Assembly: GCA_934364795.1 (NCBI GenBank)
Contig: CAKRMK010000052.1
Location: forward strand, 1 to 14,293
DNA: 14,293 nt
Reading direction: 5' to 3'
DNA from: an uncultured Blautia sp.
GTDB lineage: Bacteria; Bacillota; Clostridia; Lachnospirales; Lachnospiraceae
Position numbers and translations under genes: made by a program
Shown here: one piece after another, positions 1 through 7,397 of the stretch
Layout: each line of letters starts with the position of its first letter
Position numbering within the stretch: the stretch's first letter is position 1
Notes under the pieces: generated by a model
The model's database searches: none
Told to the model about the DNA's origin: nothing
What the model saw: the letters and a program-made list of their open reading frames with translations, nothing else

Positions 1-2463
1 GTTATGCTGAACCGTGCACCTACACTGCATCGTCTGGGTATCCAGGCGTTCGAGCCAATCCTTGTAGAAGGTAAGGCTATCAAGCTTCATCCACTTGTTT
101 GTACTGCTTTCAATGCTGACTTCGATGGTGACCAGATGGCTGTCCATCTTCCACTTTCCCAGGAAGCACAGGCAGAGTGCCGTTTCCTGCTTCTGTCTCC
201 GAACAACCTGCTGAAACCTTCCGATGGTGGTCCTGTAGCCGTTCCTTCACAGGATATGGTCCTTGGTATCTACTACCTGACTCAGGAAAGACCTGGAAAC
301 AAGGGTGAAGGCAAGTTCTTCAAGAGTGTAAATGAGGCAATTCTGGCATATGAGAACCAGGTAATTACCCTGCAGTCCAAGATTTTGGTACGTTGCAGCA
401 AAGTAATGCCAGATGGAAGCACTTTCACAGGTAATGTACAGTCTACACTGGGACGTTTCCTGTTCAATGAGATCCTTCCACAGGATCTTGGATTTGTTGA
501 CAGAAGCATTCCTGGAAATGAACTTCTTCTTGAGGTTGACTTCCTGGTTGGTAAGAAACAGCTGAAACAGATCCTTGAAAAAGTTATTAATACTCATGGA
601 GCAACCAAGACTGCAGAAGTTCTGGATGCTATCAAAGCTATGGGTTACAAATATTCTACAAGAGCTGCTATGACCGTATCTATTTCTGATATGACTGTGC
701 CGCCGCAGAAGCCACAGATGATCAAAGAAGCTCAGGATACTGTAGACAAGATCACAAAGAACTACAAACGTGGTCTTATTACCGAAGAAGAGCGTTACAA
801 AGAGGTTGTTGATACCTGGAAGAAGACTGACGATGAGCTTACTCATGCACTTCTTTCCGGACTTGATAAGTACAACAACATCTTCATGATGGCTGACTCC
901 GGTGCCCGTGGATCTGATAAGCAGATCAAACAGCTTGCTGGTATGCGTGGATTGATGGCCGATACAACCGGACATACAATCGAGCTTCCTATCAAGTCAA
1001 ACTTCCGTGAAGGTCTGGACGTACTGGAATACTTCATGTCCGCTCATGGAGCTCGTAAAGGACTTTCCGATACAGCTCTTCGTACAGCCGATTCCGGTTA
1101 CCTGACAAGACGTCTGGTTGACGTATCTCAGGACCTGATCGTACGTGAAATGGACTGCTGTGAAAACAGAGCTGAAATTTCCGGTATGTATGTAAAAGGC
1201 TTTATGGATGGCAAAGAGGAGATTGAGAGCCTTCAGGATCGTATCACAGGCCGTTTCTCCTGCGAGACCATTAAGAATAAAGACGGCGAAGTTCTTGTAA
1301 AAGCAAATCACATGATCACTCCGAAGCGTGCTGCACGTATTATGAAAGAGGGCGTGGACAACATTACAGGAGGACATGTAGAGCAGGTTAAGATCCGTAC
1401 TATCCTTAGCTGTAAATGTAAGGTCGGAGTGTGTGCGAAGTGCTATGGTGCCAACATGGCTACTGGTGAGCCGGTACAGGTTGGTGAATCCATTGGTATC
1501 ATTGCTGCACAGTCTATCGGTGAGCCTGGTACACAGCTGACTATGCGTACTTTCCATACTGGTGGTGTTGCCGGTGGAGATATCACACAGGGTCTTCCTC
1601 GTGTCGAGGAGCTTTTCGAGGCAAGAAAGCCGAAAGGACTTGCTGTTATCACTGAAATTAAAGGTGTTGCTACAATCAACGACACCAAGAAGAAGAGAGA
1701 GATCATTGTAACAGATCCGGAGTCTGGAGAGTCCAAGACCTATCTGATCCCATACGGTTCCCGTATTAAGATTATGGATGGACAGGTTATGGAAGCCGGT
1801 GATGAGCTTACAGAAGGTAGTGTAAACCCACATGATATCCTTAGAATCAAGGGTGTTCGTGCTGTTCAGGATTACATGCTTCGTGAGGTTCAGCGTGTGT
1901 ACCGTCTTCAGGGTGTTGAGATCAATGATAAGCATATCGAGGTTATCGTACACCAGATGCTGAAGAAGATCCGTATCGAGGATAACGGAGATTCCGAATT
2001 CCTTCCAGGAACACTTGTTGACTTCCTTGAATATGAGGAAGTAAATGAGAAGCTGGAGGCTGAAGGATTACGTCCTGCAGTTGGAAAACAGGGAATGCTT
2101 GGTATCACTAAGGCATCTCTTGCTACAGATTCCTTCCTGTCAGCTGCTTCCTTCCAGGAAACAACCAAGGTTCTGACAGAGGCTGCTATCAAGGGTAAGG
2201 TTGACCACCTGATCGGTCTGAAAGAGAACGTTATCATTGGTAAACTGATCCCGGCTGGTACAGGTATGAAGTGCTACAGCGATGTAGAGCTTGACACTGG
2301 TATGCCAGAAGAGGCGGAGGAAATTGATTTTGATGAGATGGATGACGACCAGGATCTGCTGGATGTAGCAGAGGACTCTGAAGGACTGGAAGCTGATGAG
2401 CTCCCAGAAGATTCTGACGATACATTCGAAGATGAAGATTCCGCTGATGACAGTGAAGAATAA
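1..2463 (+). CDS. rpoC: DNA-directed RNA polymerase subunit beta' (5'-truncated by window edge)
   Basis: This is the largest catalytic subunit of RNA polymerase; the reading frame is already open at base 1, so the N-terminal third lies outside. Numbering from the Met at base 4, the catalytic Mg-binding motif NADFDGD is at residues 37-43. The bridge-helix/trigger-loop region follows around residues 298-375 ([35 protein letters not shown]). The structural zinc site is intact: C385/C386, then C470, C477 and C480 with the family's C-x6-C-x2-C spacing. The domain with [18 protein letters not shown] comes next. The last ~55 residues form a strongly acidic tail ([20 protein letters not shown]) that probably varies between genera. 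The stop codon is 22 bases before a strong terminator, so this appears to be the last gene of the rpoBC unit; no rpsL/rpsG follows. Confidence 0.99.
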   Translation, partial: VMLNRAPTLHRLGIQAFEPILVEGKAIKLHPLVCTAFNADFDGDQMAVHLPLSQEAQAECRFLLLSPNNLLKPSDGGPVAVPSQDMVLGIYYLTQERPGNKGEGKFFKSVNEAILAYENQVITLQSKILVRCSKVMPDGSTFTGNVQSTLGRFLFNEILPQDLGFVDRSIPGNELLLEVDFLVGKKQLKQILEKVINTHGATKTAEVLDAIKAMGYKYSTRAAMTVSISDMTVPPQKPQMIKEAQDTVDKITKNYKRGLITEEERYKEVVDTWKKTDDELTHALLSGLDKYNNIFMMADSGARGSDKQIKQLAGMRGLMADTTGHTIELPIKSNFREGLDVLEYFMSAHGARKGLSDTALRTADSGYLTRRLVDVSQDLIVREMDCCENRAEISGMYVKGFMDGKEEIESLQDRITGRFSCETIKNKDGEVLVKANHMITPKRAARIMKEGVDNITGGHVEQVKIRTILSCKCKVGVCAKCYGANMATGEPVQVGESIGIIAAQSIGEPGTQLTMRTFHTGGVAGGDITQGLPRVEELFEARKPKGLAVITEIKGVATINDTKKKREIIVTDPESGESKTYLIPYGSRIKIMDGQVMEAGDELTEGSVNPHDILRIKGVRAVQDYMLREVQRVYRLQGVEINDKHIEVIVHQMLKKIRIEDNGDSEFLPGTLVDFLEYEEVNEKLEAEGLRPAVGKQGMLGITKASLATDSFLSAASFQETTKVLTEAAIKGKVDHLIGLKENVIIGKLIPAGTGMKCYSDVELDTGMPEEAEEIDFDEMDDDQDLLDVAEDSEGLEADELPEDSDDTFEDEDSADDSEE

Positions 2464-2485
2464 TAAATAAAGATGTAATTTACAT

Positions 2486-2525
2486 GCCCCTGGGGTGACA
2501 GAAATGTTGCTCCGGGGGCTTTTTT
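2486..2525 (+). terminator. Rho-independent terminator of rpoC
   Basis: A 14-bp stem starting GCCCC and closing GGGGGC (2486-2499 with 2506-2519, several G-U pairs) has a 6-base loop and is followed directly by TTTTTT (2520-2525). It lies 22 bases after the rpoC stop codon and insulates the next unit from rpoBC transcription. Confidence 0.95.
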
Positions 2526-2596
2526 CATACTTTAGCTATAGCATTAACCTATAACTGGCTCTATGAAACTGCGATTCCCAAATTGGCATTTAGAGG

Positions 2597-2625
2597 TTGC
2601 ATCTGCAGAAATTCTGTTTTATAAT
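2597..2625 (+). promoter_or_regulatory. Sigma-A promoter of the poly-Cys leader and transporter operon
   Basis: TTGCAT (2597-2602) and a perfect TATAAT (2620-2625) are separated by exactly 17 bases. The predicted start of transcription is near 2632, which gives a 5' untranslated stretch of about 53 bases before the small ORF at 2685. It sits between the rpoC terminator and the small ORF, and it is the only good promoter seen upstream of the transporter genes. The remaining bases from 2526 to 2596 hold nothing I can recognise. Confidence 0.8.
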
Positions 2626-2684
2626 AAGCAACATCAAAGGAAACATATAAAACATATCAACTTACTATGAAAGGGGAAACCAAG

Positions 2685-2792
2685 ATGACAGTATCAGTTA
2701 AAACAACCAAGATGTGTTGCAACATGAACATGGAGAAAGAGGTCATGTGTTGTTGCTGTTGTTGCGGCTTCATGATGAGAAAGAAAAAATAA
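2685..2792 (+). CDS. Poly-cysteine small ORF, candidate leader peptide
   Basis: This ORF encodes 35 residues and was found by reading the gap. A ribosome binding site AGGGG (2672-2676) lies 8 bases before the ATG. An in-frame ATG at 2667 has no visible ribosome site, so 2685 is preferred. The peptide starts MTVSVKTTKM, has CC at residues 11-12, six consecutive Cys at 22-27 (codons TGT TGT TGC TGT TGT TGC, bases 2748-2765) and ends GFMMRKKK. Eight Cys and seven Met make up 15 of 35 residues. There is no signal peptide. It lies about 53 bases downstream of a consensus promoter and 54 bases before a terminator-like hairpin, ahead of an amino acid transporter operon. The best reading is a leader peptide whose translation senses charged tRNA-Cys. 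A small metal-binding or redox peptide is the alternative. Confidence 0.75.
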   Translation: MTVSVKTTKMCCNMNMEKEVMCCCCCCGFMMRKKK

Positions 2793-2846
2793 AATCTGTT
2801 TTATATACATATGCGTAAATACCATAAAGGATGAGAACGTTTTTGA

Positions 2847-2878
2847 AGCAGGTATTCGGATATGAACCTGCTATTTTT
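2847..2878 (+). terminator. Terminator-like hairpin after the poly-Cys ORF (candidate attenuator)
   Basis: A 7-bp perfect stem AGCAGGT/ACCTGCT (2847-2853 with 2866-2872) encloses a 12-base loop and is followed by ATTTTTG. It is modest in strength, as expected of an attenuator rather than a full terminator. No convincing promoter lies between it and the gene at 2916, so transcription of the downstream genes must read through it. Confidence 0.6.
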
Positions 2879-2915
2879 GTACCTTTTTATTATAGAATAT
2901 TTGGAGGAAAATAAA

Positions 2916-4151
2916 ATGAGTGGATGCGGATGCAGTTTTTCAGCAGTTGAGGAAGTTAAAGAAGAAGTAAAATATACAGATGAGCTTGCAGAACAGTTTG
3001 CAAAAGAGGTTGGAGTAGATCCAAGACCAAATGAAACTTTAGTGGAAATTGATGAAAGAGGAGCCTTTATCAGACAGCCAAATGCTTTTATCCAGCCATT
3101 TGGTGATGAAGAAGGAGATCTGAAAGCGGAAGCAAACCGTTTCGGAATCTACTGGGCCACAGGATGTAACTGGTCAAACAGACCGATTATTGTAAGAGAT
3201 CTTCTGGGACTGCAGGATGTAATTTCAGACACAAGAGTAACACACTCCGGTGAGACAAACCGGTACGGACATGCTTTTGGTGATCAGCCTGGATTTAAAG
3301 ATCCCAAAACAGGAGCTTATTTTTTAAGTGAGTTTTATAAGAGAGCCAATCCGGATTTTAAAGGCCGGGCAACAACTCCTACTTTGGTAGATATTAAAGA
3401 AAAGAAAGCAGTAAACAACGACTATCACCGTCTTACCAATTACATTGAGGTTCAGTTCCGTCCTTTTCAGCCAAAGGACGCGCCAGATCTGTACCCGAAG
3501 AAATTCCGTAAAGAGATTGATGAGTTTAACGACTGGCTGTTCCCACATGTAAACAATGGACATTATCGTATGGCATTTTGCCAGTCACCGGAGGCGTATG
3601 ATGAAGCATATGAAGATTTTTATGAATCACTTGAAAAACTGGACAAAAGACTGGAAACAAACCGTTTCCTCTTCGGAGATTACATTACAGACAGCGATGT
3701 CCGCGCTTATGTTACCCTGGTACGCTGGGATGTAAGCTATTACCACAATATCGGCCCAGTGAAAAAGCCAATCCGCGATTACAAAAATATCTGGGGTTAC
3801 TTACGTGAGCTTTATGCAATTCCTGCTTTCCGTCATGGCAGCGATCCACAGGTACTGGCACTGGATGGACCTAAAAAGAAGCTGGGAGAGGTTCTTTTCA
3901 GAGGATATAATGACAGAATCCTTTCAAAAGTAGATTTCGAAAAATTATGGGCAGACGATGGCGAAAGAAGAAAATTAAGCAAAACACCAGATGAGGTCTT
4001 TCTTCGTCATCCGGAAGGCGAGACATATGAGGATTATGCAGGACCGATTTCCAAAACCATCTGGAACAGCCCGAAATGGGAGGATAGAAACCCGAAAAAC
4101 GGAACTTTATCTGTGGATGCATCCATTAATCCACTTAAGGGACTTTTATAA
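2916..4151 (+). CDS. Glutathionyl-hydroquinone reductase-like protein (YqjG/ECM4 type GST)
   Basis: The product is 411 residues and cytoplasmic. ATG 2916 is chosen because GGAGG (2903-2907) precedes it; an upstream in-frame start at 2862 falls inside the leader hairpin. The thioredoxin-fold part carries YWATGCNWSNR with Cys84 at the position of the family's catalytic Cys; here the usual CPW reads CNW. The all-helical GST C-terminal half shows FLFGDYITDSDVRAYVTLVRWD and NIWGYLRELYA, typical of this family. Family members reduce glutathionyl-hydroquinones by a Cys-dependent mechanism. Many Clostridia lack glutathione, so the thiol partner and substrate here are uncertain. It is longer than the E. 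coli YqjG protein, which is about 330 residues. The N terminus MSGCGCSF adds two extra Cys. It is the first large gene behind the poly-Cys leader and precedes an amino acid ABC transporter, suggesting a role in thiol or sulfur-compound processing. Confidence 0.85.
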   Translation: MSGCGCSFSAVEEVKEEVKYTDELAEQFAKEVGVDPRPNETLVEIDERGAFIRQPNAFIQPFGDEEGDLKAEANRFGIYWATGCNWSNRPIIVRDLLGLQDVISDTRVTHSGETNRYGHAFGDQPGFKDPKTGAYFLSEFYKRANPDFKGRATTPTLVDIKEKKAVNNDYHRLTNYIEVQFRPFQPKDAPDLYPKKFRKEIDEFNDWLFPHVNNGHYRMAFCQSPEAYDEAYEDFYESLEKLDKRLETNRFLFGDYITDSDVRAYVTLVRWDVSYYHNIGPVKKPIRDYKNIWGYLRELYAIPAFRHGSDPQVLALDGPKKKLGEVLFRGYNDRILSKVDFEKLWADDGERRKLSKTPDEVFLRHPEGETYEDYAGPISKTIWNSPKWEDRNPKNGTLSVDASINPLKGLL

Positions 4152-4217
4152 TCAAATAAAATGATGTTGAAATCTGGATGGGGTCATTTATTATTGCAGA
4201 AAAGTGAGGATAAAATT

Positions 4218-5075
4218 ATGAAAAAATTTAATAAATATACAGCAGTTTTACTGGCAGGACTTACAGCAGCCAGCCTTACAGGCGGCGCAGTCAGCGTATT
4301 TGCTGATTCTGACGTAACGGTAGTTAAAGGAGTAACAAGCGGTTCTCTGGCACCATACTTTTATGTAGGAGACGACAACGAGCTTACCGGTGTGGATATT
4401 GATATTGTAGAAGAGGTTTTTAACCGTCTTCCCCAATATGAACTTCAGATTGATACAGCGGATGCACTTCAGGGTGTGATCAGTGGCCAGTATGATATTG
4501 CAATTAACAATTATGGATATACAGACGAGAGAGCAGAATCCTATTATTTCTCTTTCCCATACAAAACAAGCTTTAATGAGTATATCCAGAGAGTGGATGA
4601 TGAGCCGCTTACCTCTCTTGAGGATCTGGCAGACAGAGGATACAAAATTGAGCTGACAGCCGGAAGCCTTACTGCGAATGCACTGGAAACCTGGAACGAG
4701 GAAAATCCAGATCATCAGATTGAGATTATGTATGACAACACAAACTTCCAGGTCCGTTACCAGCACATTGTAGATGGAACAACAGATGTGGCAATTGATG
4801 ATGGCCCGCTTATTGACAATCTTCTTCCAAGCTTTGGACTTGAGGGACAGCTTGTAGCCAATCCTATTGATGAAGAAACAGAAGATTTTCTTTTCCCACA
4901 AAACAACACCTACTTCCTTTTTGGAAAAAATGAAAAGGGTGCAGCTCTTCGTGAGGATGTAGATGCAGTCCTCAAAGAAATGAAAGAAGATGGAACACTG
5001 GCAGAAATTACAGAGAAATATCTTGGAGTAGATACCAGCCCGGATGAAAAATATTTCGAGGAAACAATTAATTAA
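4218..5075 (+). CDS. Amino acid ABC transporter substrate-binding protein (family 3), possibly cystine
   Basis: The product is 285 residues. The start is set by GTGAGG about 8 bases upstream of the codon for MKKFNKY, which opens a classic signal peptide; the upstream in-frame ATG at 4161 would add 19 residues before it and lacks a ribosome site. The signal runs through LLAGLTAASL and is best read as cleaved by signal peptidase I after VFA (residue 29). Where a lipobox Cys would be expected (L20-T21-G22), residue 23 is Gly, so there is no lipid anchor. The mature part is an SBP_bac_3 fold with GVTSGSLAPYFYV, the conserved TDERAESYYFSFPY with its ligand-binding Arg, and a second lobe with DGTTDVAIDDGPLI. 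The protein has no Cys at all. It delivers its ligand to the permease and ATPase encoded at 5630 and 6369. Cystine or a related sulfur compound is inferred from the leader; the fold alone does not fix the substrate. Confidence 0.88.
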   Translation: MKKFNKYTAVLLAGLTAASLTGGAVSVFADSDVTVVKGVTSGSLAPYFYVGDDNELTGVDIDIVEEVFNRLPQYELQIDTADALQGVISGQYDIAINNYGYTDERAESYYFSFPYKTSFNEYIQRVDDEPLTSLEDLADRGYKIELTAGSLTANALETWNEENPDHQIEIMYDNTNFQVRYQHIVDGTTDVAIDDGPLIDNLLPSFGLEGQLVANPIDEETEDFLFPQNNTYFLFGKNEKGAALREDVDAVLKEMKEDGTLAEITEKYLGVDTSPDEKYFEETIN

Positions 5076-5087
5076 AGGAGAAAAGTC

Positions 5088-5606
5088 ATGGTGGAGATTT
5101 ATCGGATCGAAAAAGGGGCAGAGGCCTGGAAATACAAAGCGTATGATTATGTGAGGACAGATGCCTTTTGCATGGGACAGAATATTCCAATCGAACTGGA
5201 ATTTTCACATGATGAAAAAGAGGAAGACCTGCAGGCTGTGCTTCTGGTGGAAAACCATAAGCCAGTGGCAGGCTGCCGAATCGCTTTTCCTGACGAAAAG
5301 ACCGGCAAGATCGAACGTGTCTGCGTAGTGAGGGAAAAACAAAAAGGCGGTTACGGCAGAATTTTAATTCAGGAAGCCGAAAACTGGTTAAAGGAGTACG
5401 GCATTAATCACATAGTGATCAGCAGCCAGGACCGAGCTGCAGGTTTCTATGAAAAGCTGGGCTATCAGTTAAACCCAGATGCAGATCTGTCCATATATGA
5501 AAGACATCATAAGACAGAAAAGACGGAAAAAACTGAAAATTCAGTAAAAACAAAAAACCCAGTCAATTTGGGATTTACCTGTGTACTGGTAGAGAAATAT
5601 CTGTAA
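5088..5606 (+). CDS. GNAT family N-acetyltransferase
   Basis: The product is 172 residues. GGAG 10 bases upstream supports ATG 5088, 12 bases after the binding-protein stop, so it is co-transcribed. The core of the acetyl-CoA fold is clear: AGCRIAF, KIERVCVVREKQKGGYGRILIQEAE with the pyrophosphate-binding Q-x-x-G-x-G type motif, and the C-terminal FYEKLGYQ. It resembles the ElaA/YjcF branch. A Lys/Thr/Glu-rich low-complexity insert (repeated KTEKTEK, roughly residues 143-159) splits the last strands before GFTCVLVEKYL. GNAT enzymes sit in Bacillus sulfur-compound uptake operons (ytmI/tcy and yxe), where they N-acetylate modified cysteines taken up by the linked transporter. By analogy this one may acetylate the transported substrate; that is inference from gene order. 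Confidence 0.88.
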   Translation: MVEIYRIEKGAEAWKYKAYDYVRTDAFCMGQNIPIELEFSHDEKEEDLQAVLLVENHKPVAGCRIAFPDEKTGKIERVCVVREKQKGGYGRILIQEAENWLKEYGINHIVISSQDRAAGFYEKLGYQLNPDADLSIYERHHKTEKTEKTENSVKTKNPVNLGFTCVLVEKYL

Positions 5607-5629
5607 TTATAACTTGTAGGAGAAAAATC

Positions 5630-6382
5630 ATGGGAAAATTATTTGACGTATCACTGGTATTTACATCCATTCCGGAATTGCTGGAAAAATTACCGATTAC
5701 CCTGGAGCTGGCATTACTTTCTATGCTCCTTGGCCTTCTTCTGGGACTTTTAATGGCAATTATAAAAATGCGGAAAATAAAAGTGCTTACACAGATTACC
5801 AATCTTTTGATTTCTCTCCTTCGAGGAACTCCGGTAATTGTTCAGTTGTATGTGGCTTTCTTTGGAATTCCAATGTTCTTCCAGGCTATCAATCAGAAAT
5901 TTGGAACTGATCTTGCAGTAGCAAAAATACCAGGCTTTGCATATGCTATGGTAGCTTTGGGACTGAATCAGGCTGGATTTATGGCAGAAATCATAAGGTC
6001 TGCACTTCAGTCTGTAGACAACGGGCAGATTGAAGCTGCACATGCCCTTGGAATGACATATCCACAGGCACTTCGCAGAATTATTCTTCCAGAGGCTATT
6101 GAAGTTGCACTTCCAACTTTGGGAAATTCCCTGATCAGTATTATCAAAGGTACTTCCCTTGCATTTACCTGTGCAGTGGTAGAAATTACTGCACAGGGAC
6201 AGATCATCGCCGGAAAAACCTATCGTTATTTTGAAGTATATGTGTCCCTGGCAATTATTTATTGGGTGATCACACTGATTATTGAGCAGTTAATTCGTAT
6301 TATTGAAAATAAAATCCGTATTCCAGATCAGGTAGAGCTGGTAAATATTGTCCAGGAGGAAAATACCAATGATAAAAATTAA
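5630..6382 (+). CDS. Amino acid ABC transporter permease (HisM/TcyB type)
   Basis: The product is 250 residues with about five membrane segments, starting with ELALLSMLLGLLLGLLMAII near residues 23-46. The conserved sequence RGTPVIVQLYVAFFG and the cytoplasmic coupling motif EAAHALGMTYPQALRRIILPEA (EAA loop) identify a polar amino acid permease. AGGAG about 8 bases before ATG 5630 fits the start. Only one permease gene is present, so it presumably acts as a homodimer with two ATPase copies. The gene overlaps the ATPase gene by 14 bases, a sign of coupled translation. Confidence 0.93.
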   Translation: MGKLFDVSLVFTSIPELLEKLPITLELALLSMLLGLLLGLLMAIIKMRKIKVLTQITNLLISLLRGTPVIVQLYVAFFGIPMFFQAINQKFGTDLAVAKIPGFAYAMVALGLNQAGFMAEIIRSALQSVDNGQIEAAHALGMTYPQALRRIILPEAIEVALPTLGNSLISIIKGTSLAFTCAVVEITAQGQIIAGKTYRYFEVYVSLAIIYWVITLIIEQLIRIIENKIRIPDQVELVNIVQEENTNDKN

Positions 6383-7127
6383 CCATTTATCAAAAAAATT
6401 TAATGATAATGTTGTACTGGATGATATTAGTCTGGATATTAAAAAAGGAGATGTAGTTGGAATCATAGGTCCTTCCGGAACTGGAAAATCCACGCTTCTG
6501 AGATGTGTAAACCGTCTGGAAACTCCGGAAAAAGGAACTGTGACAATTGGCGACAAGACCATTGATCTGGCAGAAAAAAAGCCAAAAGATCTTTTGTATC
6601 TGCGTCAGAATACTGGAATGGTATTTCAGCGCTTCAATCTTTTTGAGAAAAAAACAGCCCTTGAGAATGTAATGGAAGGCCTTATTGTGGTGAAGAAGCT
6701 GCCAAAAGACCAGGCAAGAGAAATTGCTACAGAGCAGCTGAAGCTGGTTGGAATGGCACCATGGGCGAACCATTATCCCAAGCATCTTTCTGGCGGGCAG
6801 CAGCAAAGAGTAGCACTTGCGAGAGCACTTGCAATGAAACCTCAGATATTGCTTCTGGATGAGCCAACATCTGCACTTGATCCGGAGCTGGTAGGGGAAG
6901 TGCTGGATGTAATCCGCAAAGTAGCCGCACAGGGATATACAATGCTTCTGGTATCCCATGAAATGAATTTTATCCGCCATGTGTCAAATCGAGTGATTTT
7001 CCTGGATAAAGGACATGTGGTAGAGGATGGCACTCCAAAAGAAGTATTTGACCATCCCAAGAATCCACGAACCCAGGAATTTTTCCGCAAAATGAACATT
7101 ATGGCACAGCCGGAATATATGATATAA
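6369..7127 (+). CDS. Amino acid ABC transporter ATP-binding protein
   Basis: The product is 252 residues. ATG 6369 is chosen because AGGAGG (6354-6359) lies just upstream; a TTG start at 6348 would sit before that site. All nucleotide-binding motifs are intact: Walker A GPSGTGKST (residues 34-42), Q loop VFQRFNLF, signature LSGGQQQRVALARAL, Walker B ILLLDEPTSALDP and switch His in LLVSHEM. The closest family is the polar amino acid ATPase group (GlnQ/TcyC/HisP). It energises the permease encoded immediately upstream and is the last gene before a strong terminator. Confidence 0.95.
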   Translation: MIKINHLSKKFNDNVVLDDISLDIKKGDVVGIIGPSGTGKSTLLRCVNRLETPEKGTVTIGDKTIDLAEKKPKDLLYLRQNTGMVFQRFNLFEKKTALENVMEGLIVVKKLPKDQAREIATEQLKLVGMAPWANHYPKHLSGGQQQRVALARALAMKPQILLLDEPTSALDPELVGEVLDVIRKVAAQGYTMLLVSHEMNFIRHVSNRVIFLDKGHVVEDGTPKEVFDHPKNPRTQEFFRKMNIMAQPEYMI

Positions 7128-7159
7128 TAAGGCAAGCAGAACGACTGGAGTTCGTAGTA

Positions 7160-7210
7160 CCTGTCTTTGCGTAGCACAATCGTTTATGCTATGTGAGGGC
7201 AGGATTTTTT
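7160..7210 (+). terminator. Strong Rho-independent terminator of the transporter operon
   Basis: A 17-bp stem (7160-7176 with 7187-7203, uninterrupted when G-U pairs are allowed) has a 10-base loop and is followed by ATTTTTT (7204-7210). It lies 33 bases after the ATPase stop, so the M20 peptidase downstream is probably a separate unit. Confidence 0.9.
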
Positions 7211-7252
7211 GTGTAACAGGAGATTCCGCCTAAATTCCCTGTTACACAAAAA
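7206..7252. repeat. Perfect 15-bp inverted repeat in the ATPase-M20 gap
   Basis: The T-rich arm ending GTGTAACAGG (7206-7220) is exactly complementary to CCTGTTACAC plus AAAAA (7238-7252), with a 17-base loop. Its 5' arm uses the U tract of the preceding terminator, and the T run is on the wrong side for it to be a forward terminator itself. It opens a GC-rich, structured 145-base stretch reaching about 7350, with GCCCTACCGGGC, CCGCCGCAGGCGG and CCTGCAGG palindromes. That stretch has no gene and looks like an interspersed element. Confidence 0.7.
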
Positions 7253-7397
7253 GCCCTACCGGGCAGAATCCAGAAGCGGTGGAATGGAAGATGTTGCTCG
7301 AGGTGACCCGCCGCAGGCGGAGAATCCTGCAGGCAGGGAATCCCACAAAGCAGGATAATTCCTGGAATAACAGAAAAAATTGTCAGGAGGATGACTC

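Larger units (their letters stand above)
2632..2915 (+). promoter_or_regulatory. Putative Cys-responsive transcription attenuation leader
   Basis: This is the predicted leader RNA from the start of transcription to the first large gene. It holds the poly-Cys ORF (2685-2792), a spacer, and a terminator-like hairpin (2847-2878). Three short segments can pair in alternative ways. CATGTGT (2744-2750, running into the Cys codons) pairs with ACATATG (2807-2813), 7 bp including one G-U. CATATGCG (2808-2815) pairs with CGGATATG (2857-2864, inside the terminator loop), 7 of 8 positions. The terminator arms pair with each other. A ribosome stalled on the Cys codons would cover the first segment and free the second to interfere with the terminator. 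No T-box sequence or recognisable riboswitch is seen. The model is inference and the pairings are short. Confidence 0.5.

Noticed and set aside
997..1953. Long minus-strand open frame (318 codons) opposite rpoC
   Set aside because: It lies wholly inside a highly conserved rpoC region in a mirror frame, has no ribosome site and its translation resembles no protein; other minus-strand frames in 247-2528 are the same kind of shadow.
2685..2792. SCIFF/ranthipeptide precursor
   Set aside because: SCIFF peptides have spaced Cys in about 45 residues and a radical SAM maturase next door; here six Cys are contiguous and no such enzyme is present.
2632..2915. T-box, SAM or other riboswitch
   Set aside because: I see no T-box (AGGGTGG-type) sequence, specifier loop or SAM-box core; the leader contains an ORF across its middle instead.
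2862..2915. N-terminal extension of the GST-like protein from ATG 2862
   Set aside because: That ATG lies inside the terminator-like hairpin without a ribosome site, while GGAGG precedes ATG 2916.
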